From assembly GCF_018555685.1 (NCBI RefSeq), contig NZ_JAFLWW010000005.1:496001-560000 (forward strand): a stretch of 64,000 bases of DNA, in the 5' to 3' direction. Below, in pieces: positions 47,842-55,536 of this stretch. The position numbers and the translations under genes are program-made. Below the pieces are notes generated by a model. It worked only from the letters and a program-made list of their open reading frames with translations, ran no database searches and was not told the origin of the DNA. This DNA comes from Aminobacter anthyllidis (GTDB taxonomy: Bacteria; Pseudomonadota; Alphaproteobacteria; Rhizobiales; Rhizobiaceae). Numbering within the stretch: position 1 is the stretch's first letter; each line of letters starts with the position of its first letter.

Positions 47842-49461
47842 ATGAAATCCTTGAAACGCGGCTCGATTCGGGCTGCCCTTTGTCTTACGGTCGCCGCCGG
47901 GGCACTCGGCTTGCTCAGTGGCCAGGCATCGGCCAAGACGCTTGTCTATTGTTCCGAGGCGGCACCGGAAGGTTTCGATCCCGCACTCTACTCCACCAAC
48001 AGCACCTGGGATGCATCGTCGAAGCCGATCTATAGCCGGCTGGTCGAATTCGAGAATGGCACGACGAACCTTGTTCCCGGTCTGGCGGAGAGCTGGAGCG
48101 TTTCCGACGACATGCTGACCTACACGTTCAAGCTTCGTCCCGGCGTGAGATTCCAGACCACCGACTACTTCACCCCGACGCGCGACATGAACGCGGACGA
48201 CGTGGTGCTTTCCTTCGACCGCCAGTACCGCACCGACAATCCATGGCACCAGTATGTCACCGGCGCGAACTACGAGATGTATGCCGGCATGGACATGCAG
48301 GCGACGGTAAAGGACATCTCCAAGGTCGACGACCTCACCGTCAAGCTGGTGCTGAGCCAGCCGAATGCGTCGATTCTCTCCAACCTTGCGATGGACCTGG
48401 GGTCGATCGTCTCCAAGGAATATGCCGACAAGCTCGCCGCGGCCGGAACGCCCGAAAAGCTGAACTCCGAGCCGGTCGGTACCGGGCCGTTCCAGTTCGT
48501 CGGCTACCAGCAGGACGCCGTGGTGCGCTTCAAGGCAAACCCGACCTACTGGGGCGCCAAGCCGAAACTGGACGAGCTGGTCTTCGCCATCACCGCCGAT
48601 GCATCGACGCGGATGCAGCGCCTCCAGGCCGGCGAATGCCATGTCGCAGCCTACCCGGCACCGGCAGATGTGCCCGGCCTCAAGGCCGACCCCAACCTGG
48701 TGGTGATGGAAAAGCCGGGCCTCAACGTTGCCTATCTCGCCTACAACACCTTGACCCCGCCCTTCGACAAGATCGAGGTGCGCAAGGCGCTGAACATGGC
48801 GATCGACAAGAAGGCCATTCTCCAGGCGGTGTTCCAGGATCTCGGCGAAGTCGCCAAGAACCCGATCCCGCCGGCGATGTGGGGCTACAACGATGCCGTC
48901 GTCGACGATCCCTACGATCCGGTGGCGGCAAAGAAGATGCTTGATGACGCCGGCGTCAAGGACCTGAAGATGAAGGTCTGGGCGATGCCGGTCAGCCGGC
49001 CCTACATGCCCAATGCGCGTCGCGTCGCCGAATTGATCCAGTCCGACTTCCAGAAGGTCGGCGTCGAAGTCGAGGTCGTGTCCTACGAATGGGCCGAATA
49101 TCTGAAGCGCGCCCGCGACAAGCAGCGTGATGGCGCGATCATCCTCGGCGGCACCAGCGACAATGGCGATCCGGACAATCTGCTGTCCTACTTCTTCTCC
49201 TGCGCCGGCGTCGGCGGCGCCAATATGGCCAACTGGTGCCACCAGCCCTTCGAGGACCTGATGCAGAAGGCACGCACGACTGTCGACCAGGCCGAACGCG
49301 CAAAGCTCTACGAGCAGGCCCAGCTGATCTTCAAGGAACAGGCGCCCTGGGCGACGCTCGACCACTCGACCGTCTCCTTGCCTATGTCGAAGAAGGTCAG
49401 CGGCTACGTGATGGACCCGCTCGGCTCGCATCGCTTCGAGACTGTCGACATCGCCGAGTAG
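47842..49461 (+). CDS. Family 5 extracellular solute-binding protein (DppA-like)
   Basis: A 539-residue periplasmic binding protein of the oligopeptide/dipeptide class. The signal peptide ends near GLLSGQASAK, and the mature protein begins TLVYCSEAAPEGFDPALYST. The signature GLAESWSVSDDMLTYTFKLRPGVRFQ (given as pattern) and RDMNADDVVLSFDR follow. The C-terminal SCAGVGGANMANWCHQPFEDLM resembles DppA. No dpp permease genes follow; a terminator lies 22 bases after the stop. ATG at 47842 gives the signal peptide; its neighbour is the creatininase-like gene. Confidence 0.92.
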   Translation: MKSLKRGSIRAALCLTVAAGALGLLSGQASAKTLVYCSEAAPEGFDPALYSTNSTWDASSKPIYSRLVEFENGTTNLVPGLAESWSVSDDMLTYTFKLRPGVRFQTTDYFTPTRDMNADDVVLSFDRQYRTDNPWHQYVTGANYEMYAGMDMQATVKDISKVDDLTVKLVLSQPNASILSNLAMDLGSIVSKEYADKLAAAGTPEKLNSEPVGTGPFQFVGYQQDAVVRFKANPTYWGAKPKLDELVFAITADASTRMQRLQAGECHVAAYPAPADVPGLKADPNLVVMEKPGLNVAYLAYNTLTPPFDKIEVRKALNMAIDKKAILQAVFQDLGEVAKNPIPPAMWGYNDAVVDDPYDPVAAKKMLDDAGVKDLKMKVWAMPVSRPYMPNARRVAELIQSDFQKVGVEVEVVSYEWAEYLKRARDKQRDGAIILGGTSDNGDPDNLLSYFFSCAGVGGANMANWCHQPFEDLMQKARTTVDQAERAKLYEQAQLIFKEQAPWATLDHSTVSLPMSKKVSGYVMDPLGSHRFETVDIAE

Positions 49462-49483
49462 GCAGAGCCCGCATCAATACAAC

Positions 49484-49513
49484 ACGCCCTTCGCGCCACC
49501 GCGCGAGGGGCGT
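49484..49513 (+). terminator. Terminator of the binding-protein gene
   Basis: ACGCCCTTCGCGC-cacc-GCGCGAGGGGCGT, a 13-base stem with one wobble pair, followed by TTGCC. Confidence 0.75.
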
Positions 49514-49547
49514 TTGCCTCGCCTCCAACAGCCCTCGAAAAACAGCC

Positions 49548-49578
49548 TTGACTTAGAGTGCGCTCGAACACCTAGCAT
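49548..49578 (+). promoter_or_regulatory. MerR-type promoter with 19-base spacer
   Basis: TTGACT (49548-49553) and TAGCAT (49573-49578) are 19 bases apart, the overlong spacing that MerR proteins correct by twisting the DNA. The spacer has the partial dyad GAGTGCGCTC. Located 30 bases before the merR-like start, so it is probably autoregulated. Confidence 0.65.
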
Positions 49579-49608
49579 CGCGAGCGTCGTAACGAGACAA
49601 GGGTGTTC

Positions 49609-50028
49609 ATGAAGATCGGCGAACTCGCAAAACGCTCGGGCCTGACCGCCTACACGATCCGCTACTACGAGCAGATCGGACTTTTGCCTGCGCCCGACAA
49701 GGACGCATCGGGCCAGCGCGACTATGACGCATCGATCCTGACCTGGATCGAGTTTCTCGGCCGGCTCAAGGCCACCGGCATGCCGATCCGCGAAATGCTG
49801 CGTTATGCTGCCCTCCGCGAGAAAGGCTCAGCCACCGATGCCGAGCGCCGCACCCTGCTTGAGGCGCATCGCCGCAAGGTGCGGGACCATGTCGCCGACC
49901 TCCAGGCCAACCTCCTCGTTCTCGACGCCAAGATATCGGGCTACGCCGATGCAGAAAAAAGGATCGAGACACAACATGACCCAGTCAAGCGAAAGCCGCT
50001 TCGAGCGCGGCGCCCGCGCACTCTTTGA
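49609..50028 (+). CDS. MerR family transcriptional regulator
   Basis: A 139-residue regulator. Winged helix MKIGELAKRSGLTAYTIRYYEQIGLLP (pattern) at the N terminus, a dimerisation coiled coil at about 75-115, and a short tail without the cysteines that metal sensors use. It overlaps the downstream carboxymuconolactone decarboxylase-like gene by 53 bases. The ligand is unknown; relatives regulate small redox enzymes. Confidence 0.88.
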   Translation: MKIGELAKRSGLTAYTIRYYEQIGLLPAPDKDASGQRDYDASILTWIEFLGRLKATGMPIREMLRYAALREKGSATDAERRTLLEAHRRKVRDHVADLQANLLVLDAKISGYADAEKRIETQHDPVKRKPLRARRPRTL

Positions 50029-50371
50029 AATCGACGGCGCAGGCGGCCAAAAGGTCGTCGATTCCCTCGCCGACATTGCCCCCGACTTCGCCCGCTACAT
50101 CATCGAGTTTCCATTCGGCGACATCTACTCGCGCCCTGGCCTGGACCTCAGATCGCGCGAGATCGCAACGATCGCGGCGCTAACAGCGCTCGGCAATGCC
50201 ACGCCGCAGCTCAAGGTCCACATCCAGGCGGGGCTCAATGTCGGGCTAAGCCGCAATGAGATCGTCGAAATCATCATGCAGATGGCCGTCTATGCCGGCT
50301 TTCCGGCAGCGCTGAACGGCCTGTTCGCCGCCAAGGAGGTGTTTCAGCAAGAGCACAGTCTCGCCGCATGA
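49976..50371 (+). CDS. Carboxymuconolactone decarboxylase family protein
   Basis: A 131-residue all-helical CMD-domain protein. DLRSREIATIAALTALGNATPQLKVHIQAGLNVG (pattern) with the conserved Glu and His is the PcaC-like core. There is no CXXC, so it is not an AhpD-type peroxidase. It starts inside the 3' end of merR (ATG 49976) and is therefore co-transcribed with and probably controlled by it. Substrate unknown. Confidence 0.87.
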   Translation: MTQSSESRFERGARALFEIDGAGGQKVVDSLADIAPDFARYIIEFPFGDIYSRPGLDLRSREIATIAALTALGNATPQLKVHIQAGLNVGLSRNEIVEIIMQMAVYAGFPAALNGLFAAKEVFQQEHSLAA

Positions 50372-50469
50372 TCTCGTACCAAGGGCCTAGTGCGATGGTC
50401 GCACTTGCCAAAACGTCGGAAACACCCCACCTTGCTGTTGTGTTCAACGAACTGAAAGGAGGTGATCCG

Positions 50470-50541
50470 ATGTCGAGTGATTTCGTTTTCCTAAACGTGG
50501 CCTCAGCGGATTGCCCTTTCGGGAAGCAGTCTTCCCGTTAA
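50470..50541 (+). CDS. 23-residue small ORF behind an exceptionally strong ribosome-binding site
   Basis: ATG at 50470, TAA at 50539-50541. The peptide starts MSSDFVFLN, has one cysteine (residue 15) and ends KQSSR. The spacing from GGAGG to ATG is 7 bases, optimal, and the complementarity to 16S rRNA is 15 bases, far beyond normal. Product function unknown; it could be a leader peptide, a small protein, or an ORF that is translated only to shape the RNA. Confidence 0.5.
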   Translation: MSSDFVFLNVASADCPFGKQSSR

Positions 50542-50610
50542 GGCGCGAGAAGCGCGGCTGGTGACCTCCGGGTCATAAGCCAGAGACCGCGCCATGGACG
50601 GAAACACGGA

Positions 50611-50645
50611 AAGGCCGCACCTTCGCAAGAAGGGCGGCCTTTTTT
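50611..50645 (+). terminator. Strong intrinsic terminator of the small RNA/ORF
   Basis: AAGGCCGC, one bulged A, CCTTC, loop GCAA, GAAGG, GCGGCCTT, then TTTT: a 13-pair stem with a GNRA-like loop and a T-run. Its T-run lies 19 bases before the convergent tadG-like stop. Confidence 0.9.
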
Positions 50646-50663
50646 CTTGGGCGCTTCGTTTGG

Positions 50664-52031
50664 CTATTTGGTCAGCGCCAGTCGCTCGATGTTCTGAGCG
50701 ATTGTCTGGAAGGCAGCATCGAGTTCCTTCCCGTTTGAGGTCTCGAAATAGCGCTTCACCACACCGTCGGGCGAAGCGCAGTCCTTCATCGTCTGCTTCG
50801 CGGCAGCGGTGTCGAGCTTGAAGCCAATGCTGAAAATCTCGACGCCCTTCTTGCGCATCTCTTCGCACAACGTCTTGGCCGCAGCGCGGGTCGCGGTCTT
50901 GCCGCTCGCATTGTAGGCGCCCTTCCCGTCGGAAGCGTCGGCATAGGACAAGTTGAATTCACCGTCGGTCATCAGGATTGCGAACTTAGCCACCTTTTCC
51001 GGATCGGCCTTGTCAGGTCGCTCCGACTTCTGAAAGATCCCGGCCCAGTTCTCGGACAGCGTGTACCATGCCCATTGGATGCCGATATGCCCTGCCGTGC
51101 CACCATCGGCAACAAAGGCCTCGATCTCGGTCTTGAGCTTCTTGCTATCGTCGGTAAGTGGCACCACCTTCGCGCTGGGGCAGGTTGGTGTGTCGTCGTA
51201 TTCTTTGGAGTAGTCGTCGATGAGAAAGTCGCGATTGACCATCGAAAGATCGGGGCCGGCATCGGTGTACTGGTAATCCCCTTTGCGCTCGGTGGCGCAA
51301 TTGTCGGGACGCGTCGAGCTCGAAACCGCCTTCGCATCGGTATTGGCCGGCGCTTGCTTGCGGTCCGCCATACTGCGCTCCACGAAGACAGAGCTTGACG
51401 CCAGAGTGCCTGTATTGACCGAGTTTGCGTAGGGCACAAGCGACATGCGCACGCGCGGGTCGCCTGACGGTGTCTTCTCACCCTTCAGAAAACTGTCGAC
51501 CGCATTCGTTGCTGCCTTCTTCAGATCTTTGATCTTCTGACCCTTCATCGATCCGGTCACGTCGAGCATCATCGCCACTTCGATGCGCTTGTCGGAATAG
51601 AGTGAAGCGGTCTTCGCCGAAACGCGCTGCTTGTTGGCACTGCCGAACAATGGAAAGAACACATTGACGTCGATATAGGCCGATGCCTCGACAGTGCCGA
51701 CCAGCTTGTCGACTGTCACCTTGTTCAGCACGACCTTTTCGCCGGGCGCCAGCAACCGGCTGGAATTGGCCTCGAGAAAGGCCCGGACTGTAACGTCCGC
51801 GTCCTCAAGCTTGATCCTACCGGTCGTCAGATCCCGCGCGGTCGACGTCACCGCGGCATCGACTGCCTGCGACAGGCCCGATTTGACATTGTGAAGCTGG
51901 GCCACGTTGACGCCGAAGCCGGCTGCCATGGCGAGCATGGAAATGGTGATCCCGCCCAGGATGGCGAAATTGCCGCCGCTGTCGCCGGCGAAAAGCTTTG
52001 CCGCCCGTGCCAGTGCCTGAAATTTCCGCAT
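50664..52031 (-). CDS. TadG-like pilus-assembly protein with von Willebrand A domain
   Basis: A 455-residue protein. A short cytoplasmic N terminus is followed by one membrane segment (FAILGGITISMLAMAAGFGVNV, about 21-42) and a TadE/TadG-type N-terminal part (QAVDAAVTSTARDLTTG). A vWA domain runs from about residue 150; its metal site MLDVTGSMKG is a DXTXS variant of MIDAS. ILMTDGEFN is the Asp-containing strand. No other tad genes adjoin, so it is an orphan of the pilus locus. Probably anchored in the inner membrane with the vWA domain outside. Confidence 0.87.
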   Translation of the reverse strand: MRKFQALARAAKLFAGDSGGNFAILGGITISMLAMAAGFGVNVAQLHNVKSGLSQAVDAAVTSTARDLTTGRIKLEDADVTVRAFLEANSSRLLAPGEKVVLNKVTVDKLVGTVEASAYIDVNVFFPLFGSANKQRVSAKTASLYSDKRIEVAMMLDVTGSMKGQKIKDLKKAATNAVDSFLKGEKTPSGDPRVRMSLVPYANSVNTGTLASSSVFVERSMADRKQAPANTDAKAVSSSTRPDNCATERKGDYQYTDAGPDLSMVNRDFLIDDYSKEYDDTPTCPSAKVVPLTDDSKKLKTEIEAFVADGGTAGHIGIQWAWYTLSENWAGIFQKSERPDKADPEKVAKFAILMTDGEFNLSYADASDGKGAYNASGKTATRAAAKTLCEEMRKKGVEIFSIGFKLDTAAAKQTMKDCASPDGVVKRYFETSNGKELDAAFQTIAQNIERLALTK

Positions 52032-52351
52032 GTCCCGCCCCGCCGCCTTTGTGCCTCTGGCAAGGACAAAGCAGGAAACCGGCCGCAGCGGCCCATTCGG
52101 GCAGGCGAAGTGGCGTCAAGGCATCAAGTCATTGAATTTCAAGTAAATCGCCGGATTACATGGTGAACAACAGGTTAATCAGCCTGCTCAACGGCCGCGC
52201 CTTCTTTACCACCCATTCACCATGACAATAGCAGCGCCACCAGTGGCGCCTCACTTCGGCACGCCGAGCCTGTGCCAGATCGGGGCAGCCACACCAAGAT
52301 GTCCCGCCTATTCGCAATCTTGGCAAAGCGCCCGAAGCGCGCGCCGCGAAC
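52032..52351. other. Noncoding gap upstream of the tadG-like gene
   Basis: 320 bases with no gene. It contains GCGCCAC-ca-GTGGCGC (52234-52249), a perfect 7-bp hairpin that may terminate the leftward PepSY transcript, and an AT-rich patch at 52125-52165 that probably holds the tadG-like promoter. Confidence 0.5.
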
Positions 52352-52618
52352 CTACATCCTCGGCTCGCCGCTGACCGGATCGATCTTGATCTCCACCTTG
52401 GCCTTGTCGGACGTGTAGTAAGTCACGTCGTAGTAGCCCTCGCTCTCCCAATCGACCTCGGAGACGTAATGGAATTGGTCGCGCTGCTCGATCTTGGCGA
52501 TGATCTCGGACAGCTTGAGCGAATTCTGCGGCGGCACCACTGGTTCCTTGGTCTGGGCCTGCGCCGGCATGGCACCCAGCAGGACAGCAAGCACGAGTCC
52601 CAAAATCATCTTGGTCAT
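52352..52618 (-). CDS. Exported PepSY-domain protein
   Basis: An 88-residue protein. The signal peptide is MTKMILGLVLAVLLGAMPAQAQ, then one PepSY unit (LSEIIAKIEQRDQFHYVSEVDWESEGYYDVTYYTSDKAKVEIKIDP pattern). Such periplasmic domains inhibit proteases or bind metal. The ATG at 52618 follows AAGGAG by 7 bases. A longer frame on the same strand (52308-52673) is in another register and is rejected. Confidence 0.82.
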   Translation of the reverse strand: MTKMILGLVLAVLLGAMPAQAQTKEPVVPPQNSLKLSEIIAKIEQRDQFHYVSEVDWESEGYYDVTYYTSDKAKVEIKIDPVSGEPRM

Positions 52619-52706
52619 AGCAACTCCTTGCGCGATCCCTGGGAGAACGAACGGCTCGCGATTTCGGTTCCATCGCGCAACGCGGGGAGCGCGCGGCCCG
52701 AACCGC

Positions 52707-52919
52707 TCAGAAATCGCTGGTCAGGCCCTTGATCTCCCAGTCGCCATAGCGCCCGGGCTCCTTGCCGCCACGGCCGCCGATCTCGCGCGGCAGCTTGGCC
52801 TGCTGAGCCTCATAGGCCTCGCGGCGCGCCTCGGCTTCCGCCAGAGCACGCTTGGCTGCCGGCGAAAGCTCCTTGGGTGCAGGCGTTTCCAGATCGGTCT
52901 GCGGTTTGGCGTCGTCCAT
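52707..52919 (-). CDS. DUF1674 / succinate dehydrogenase assembly factor 4 homologue
   Basis: A 70-residue protein. The C-terminal GGRGGKEPGRYGDWEIKGLTSDF is the hallmark of the DUF1674/SdhAF4 family, which in mitochondria binds flavinylated SdhA and helps it join SdhB. The N-terminal half is a charged Ala/Glu-rich helix. ATG at 52919 is used; a much longer frame (to 53819) opposes htpX and is a shadow. No sdh genes nearby. Confidence 0.88.
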   Translation of the reverse strand: MDDAKPQTDLETPAPKELSPAAKRALAEAEARREAYEAQQAKLPREIGGRGGKEPGRYGDWEIKGLTSDF

Positions 52920-53027
52920 GGGATTCCTCGGAAATGATTGAAACGAACCCTCGTCTCTCCCATCATATATAGCGAAGCGCGCAGCCGTGATCGACCCTGG
53001 CGCGGGCGGAAAAGGACGGAGTGAACG

Positions 53028-54044
53028 ATGAACATGATGCGGACGGCGATGCTTCTGGCGACCATGACGGCGCTGTTCATGGGCGTCGGCTACCTGATCG
53101 GCGGCTCGGGCGGCATGACCATCGCCTTCCTGATCGCGGCGGGCATGAACCTGTTCAGCTACTGGAACTCCGACAAGATGGTTCTGCGCATGAACCACGC
53201 CGTCGAGGTCGACGAGCGCAATGCGCCCGAATATTACGCCATCGTGCGCGGCCTTGCCGCCAATGCCGGCCTGCCGATGCCCAAGGTCTACCTGATCGAC
53301 AGCCCGCAGCCCAATGCGTTCGCCACCGGCCGCAATCCTGAAAATGCCGCCGTCGCCGCCTCCACCGGCCTGTTGCAGCGCCTCAGCCACGAAGAAGTCG
53401 CGGCCGTCATGGCGCACGAATTGGCCCATATCGAAAACCGCGACACGCTGATCATGACTGTTACCGCAACCCTTGCCGGTGCGATCTCGATGCTCGGCAA
53501 CTTCGCCTTCTTCTTCGGCGGCAACCGCGACAACAACAATCCGCTCGGCTTCATCGGCGTGCTGGTGGCGATGATCGTAGCGCCTTTTGCCGCCATGCTG
53601 GTGCAGATGGCGATCAGCCGGACGCGCGAATATTCCGCCGACAGACGCGGCGCCGAGATCTGCGGCAATCCGCTCTGGCTCGCTTCCGCCCTTGACAAGA
53701 TCGCCCGCAACGTCGAACGCATCCACAACCCCCAAGCCGAGCGCAATCCTGCGATGGCTCCCCTCTTCATCATCAATCCTCTTTCCGGCGAGCGCATGGA
53801 CAATCTTTTCTCGACCCACCCCAACACCGAAAACCGCATCGCCGCCCTTCAGGCGATGGCGAACGAGGGTGTCGGTCGTCCTGCCCAGCGCACGGCGCCG
53901 CAGCCGACAGCACAGCGTTCAGCGCCTTCCGGCCAGCAGGGCCCCTGGGGCGGTCGACCTGCCGAGGAGGCGGCGCCCGAGCAGCCGCGTCCTTCCGGTC
54001 CCTGGGGCCGCAATCCGACCGGGCCGAAGGGCCCGAGGTCGTGA
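53028..54044 (+). CDS. htpX: Membrane zinc protease HtpX
   Basis: A 338-residue M48 peptidase. Two N-terminal membrane segments (about 5-24 and 30-45). The zinc motif HELAH is at 130-134 with the third ligand in [12 protein letters not shown]; two more hydrophobic segments at about 145-165 and 175-195. It degrades misfolded membrane proteins. The C-terminal tail (from 295) is a Pro/Gly/Arg-rich linker. Its stop overlaps the GTG of the rsmB-like gene, a conserved Rhizobiales arrangement. Confidence 0.95.
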   Translation: MNMMRTAMLLATMTALFMGVGYLIGGSGGMTIAFLIAAGMNLFSYWNSDKMVLRMNHAVEVDERNAPEYYAIVRGLAANAGLPMPKVYLIDSPQPNAFATGRNPENAAVAASTGLLQRLSHEEVAAVMAHELAHIENRDTLIMTVTATLAGAISMLGNFAFFFGGNRDNNNPLGFIGVLVAMIVAPFAAMLVQMAISRTREYSADRRGAEICGNPLWLASALDKIARNVERIHNPQAERNPAMAPLFIINPLSGERMDNLFSTHPNTENRIAALQAMANEGVGRPAQRTAPQPTAQRSAPSGQQGPWGGRPAEEAAPEQPRPSGPWGRNPTGPKGPRS

Positions 54045-55444
54045 GCGGCGGCGAGCGCGACCCAAAGCGAAACCGCGCACGCAGCAGCGACGGCAAGGGC
54101 AACCGGCCGTCCATCGTCCCCGACGTTCCCGGCATCGCCGCGCGCATGGCAGCCGCTCGCCTGCTTGCCGCGACCATCGACGCCAGGACCCCGCTCGACG
54201 GCCTGACCGATCACGAACACGGCCATCCGCAATTCCGCGCACTCGACATGCGCGACCGCGGCCTCGTCCGCGCCATCCTGGCCACGGCCCTTCGCCATCG
54301 CGTCACCATCTCCAAGCTGATTGCGCGCCGGCTGGAAAAGCCGCTGCCGGCCAATGCCACCGTGCTGACCCACATCCTGCACGTCGCGGCAGCCCAGATC
54401 CTGTTCCTCGACATTCCCGACAGCGCCGCCGTCGACCTTGCCGTCACCCACGCCAAGGCCGATCCGCGCACGGTTCGTTTCTCCGGCCTGGTCAATGGCG
54501 TGCTGCGCACCCTTGCCCGCGCCAAGGAGGCCGAACTGGCCGACATGCTGGCTACGACAAACGATGCGCCGGACTGGTTCGTCGCGCGGCTGACCGCGGC
54601 CTATGGCGCGGAGGAAGCTCAAAAGATCCTCGCAGCGCATCGCATCGAGGCTCCTGTCGATTTCACCGCCAAGGCGGATCCGGCGAAATGGGCGGAGCAA
54701 CTGGGCGGCACCGTGCTGCCCACCGGGACGATCCGCATCGAACGCCTCTCCGGTCCGGTCGCTGAACTGCCGGGCTTCGCCGAAGGCGCCTGGTGGGTCC
54801 AGGACGCCGCCGCCGCCCTGCCCGCAAAGCTGTTTGGCGACGTCGCTGGTCAGCGTGTCGCCGATCTGTGCGCCGCTCCCGGCGGGAAAACGGCACAGCT
54901 CGTGCTGACCGGCGCCAAGGTCACGGCAGTCGAGGCTTCGAAAAACCGCCTTGTCCGCCTTGCCGGCAATCTCGAGCGCCTTGGCCTCGATGCCGACAAG
55001 GTCAATGCCGACATCCTTGCCTATGAGCCGGAAGAGCTGTTCGACGCCGCGTTGCTCGACGCGCCATGCTCGTCCACCGGCACGGTGCGCCGCCATCCCG
55101 ACGTGCTGTGGACCAAGTCGCCGGCCGACATCACCAAGCTCGCCGGCGTCCAGCGCGCCCTGCTCGACGCAACACTGAGGCTGGTGAAGCCAGGCGGCCG
55201 CATCGTCTTTTCCAACTGTTCGCTCGACCCTGAAGAGGGCGAAGCCCTCGTCGCCGGCTTCCTGAGCGATCACAAGGGCAAGGTCGAACTCGACCCGATT
55301 GGCGTAGGCGAGGTCGCCGGCATCGACGATTTTGTCACCGCCACCGGCTTTTTACGCACCACGCCTGCCGGCCTCGACCTCGGCAATCCCGCAATCTCCG
55401 GCCTCGACGGCTTCTTTGCAGCAAGGTTCCGCCGCATCGCCTGA
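54041..55444 (+). CDS. rsmB: RsmB-type 16S rRNA cytosine-C5 methyltransferase
   Basis: A 467-residue NOL1/NOP2/Sun-family RNA methyltransferase. N-terminal NusB-like RNA-binding domain ([35 protein letters not shown]). Catalytic domain from about 270: SAM loop [27 protein letters not shown] and the catalytic [12 protein letters not shown]. The GTG start overlaps htpX by 4 bases. A basic low-complexity leader of 30 residues precedes the NusB-like part. Confidence 0.9.
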   Translation: MSGGERDPKRNRARSSDGKGNRPSIVPDVPGIAARMAAARLLAATIDARTPLDGLTDHEHGHPQFRALDMRDRGLVRAILATALRHRVTISKLIARRLEKPLPANATVLTHILHVAAAQILFLDIPDSAAVDLAVTHAKADPRTVRFSGLVNGVLRTLARAKEAELADMLATTNDAPDWFVARLTAAYGAEEAQKILAAHRIEAPVDFTAKADPAKWAEQLGGTVLPTGTIRIERLSGPVAELPGFAEGAWWVQDAAAALPAKLFGDVAGQRVADLCAAPGGKTAQLVLTGAKVTAVEASKNRLVRLAGNLERLGLDADKVNADILAYEPEELFDAALLDAPCSSTGTVRRHPDVLWTKSPADITKLAGVQRALLDATLRLVKPGGRIVFSNCSLDPEEGEALVAGFLSDHKGKVELDPIGVGEVAGIDDFVTATGFLRTTPAGLDLGNPAISGLDGFFAARFRRIA

Positions 55445-55536
55445 TCCAATCGGCCATTAACGAAAAATTCACCCTCGCGCCCACCATTGAAACAACCTAA
55501 TTTGTTTCACGACGTGGGGTTGCGTCAGGAGGGGTA

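Larger units (their letters stand above)
50454..50645 (+). ncRNA. Candidate structured small RNA carrying a tiny ORF and ending in a terminator
   Basis: The element begins with GAAAGGAGGTGATCC (50454-50468), a 15-base exact complement of the usual 16S rRNA 3' end, then a 23-codon ORF. Two hairpins follow: GGGAAG-cagt-CTTCCC (50521-50536) and a long imperfect one (50552-50592) with arms GCGCGG/CTGG/TGACC pairing to GGTCA/CCAG/CCGCGC around the loop TCCG. The tip of the second exposes ACCTCC (50564-50569), complementary to the GGAGGT of the ribosome-binding site. A textbook terminator ends it. The next gene on this strand is over 2 kb away, so this is not a leader. An inverted repeat AGTGCGA-tgg-TCGCACT (50389-50405) lies 48 bases upstream. 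Confidence 0.5.

Noticed and set aside
47536-49431. Open frame of 631 codons on the minus strand opposite the DppA-like gene
   Set aside because: Composition-driven shadow; the plus-strand gene has a signal peptide, family signatures and a terminator.
50577-50593. AAGCCAGAGACCGCGCC looks like the 3' B12 box of a cobalamin riboswitch
   Set aside because: One conserved G is missing, the upstream core elements are absent, the bases are better explained as one arm of a hairpin, and no cobalamin gene follows.
52920-53819. Long leftward extension of the DUF1674 gene across htpX
   Set aside because: It opposes the conserved protease gene and the family protein is only about 70 residues long.
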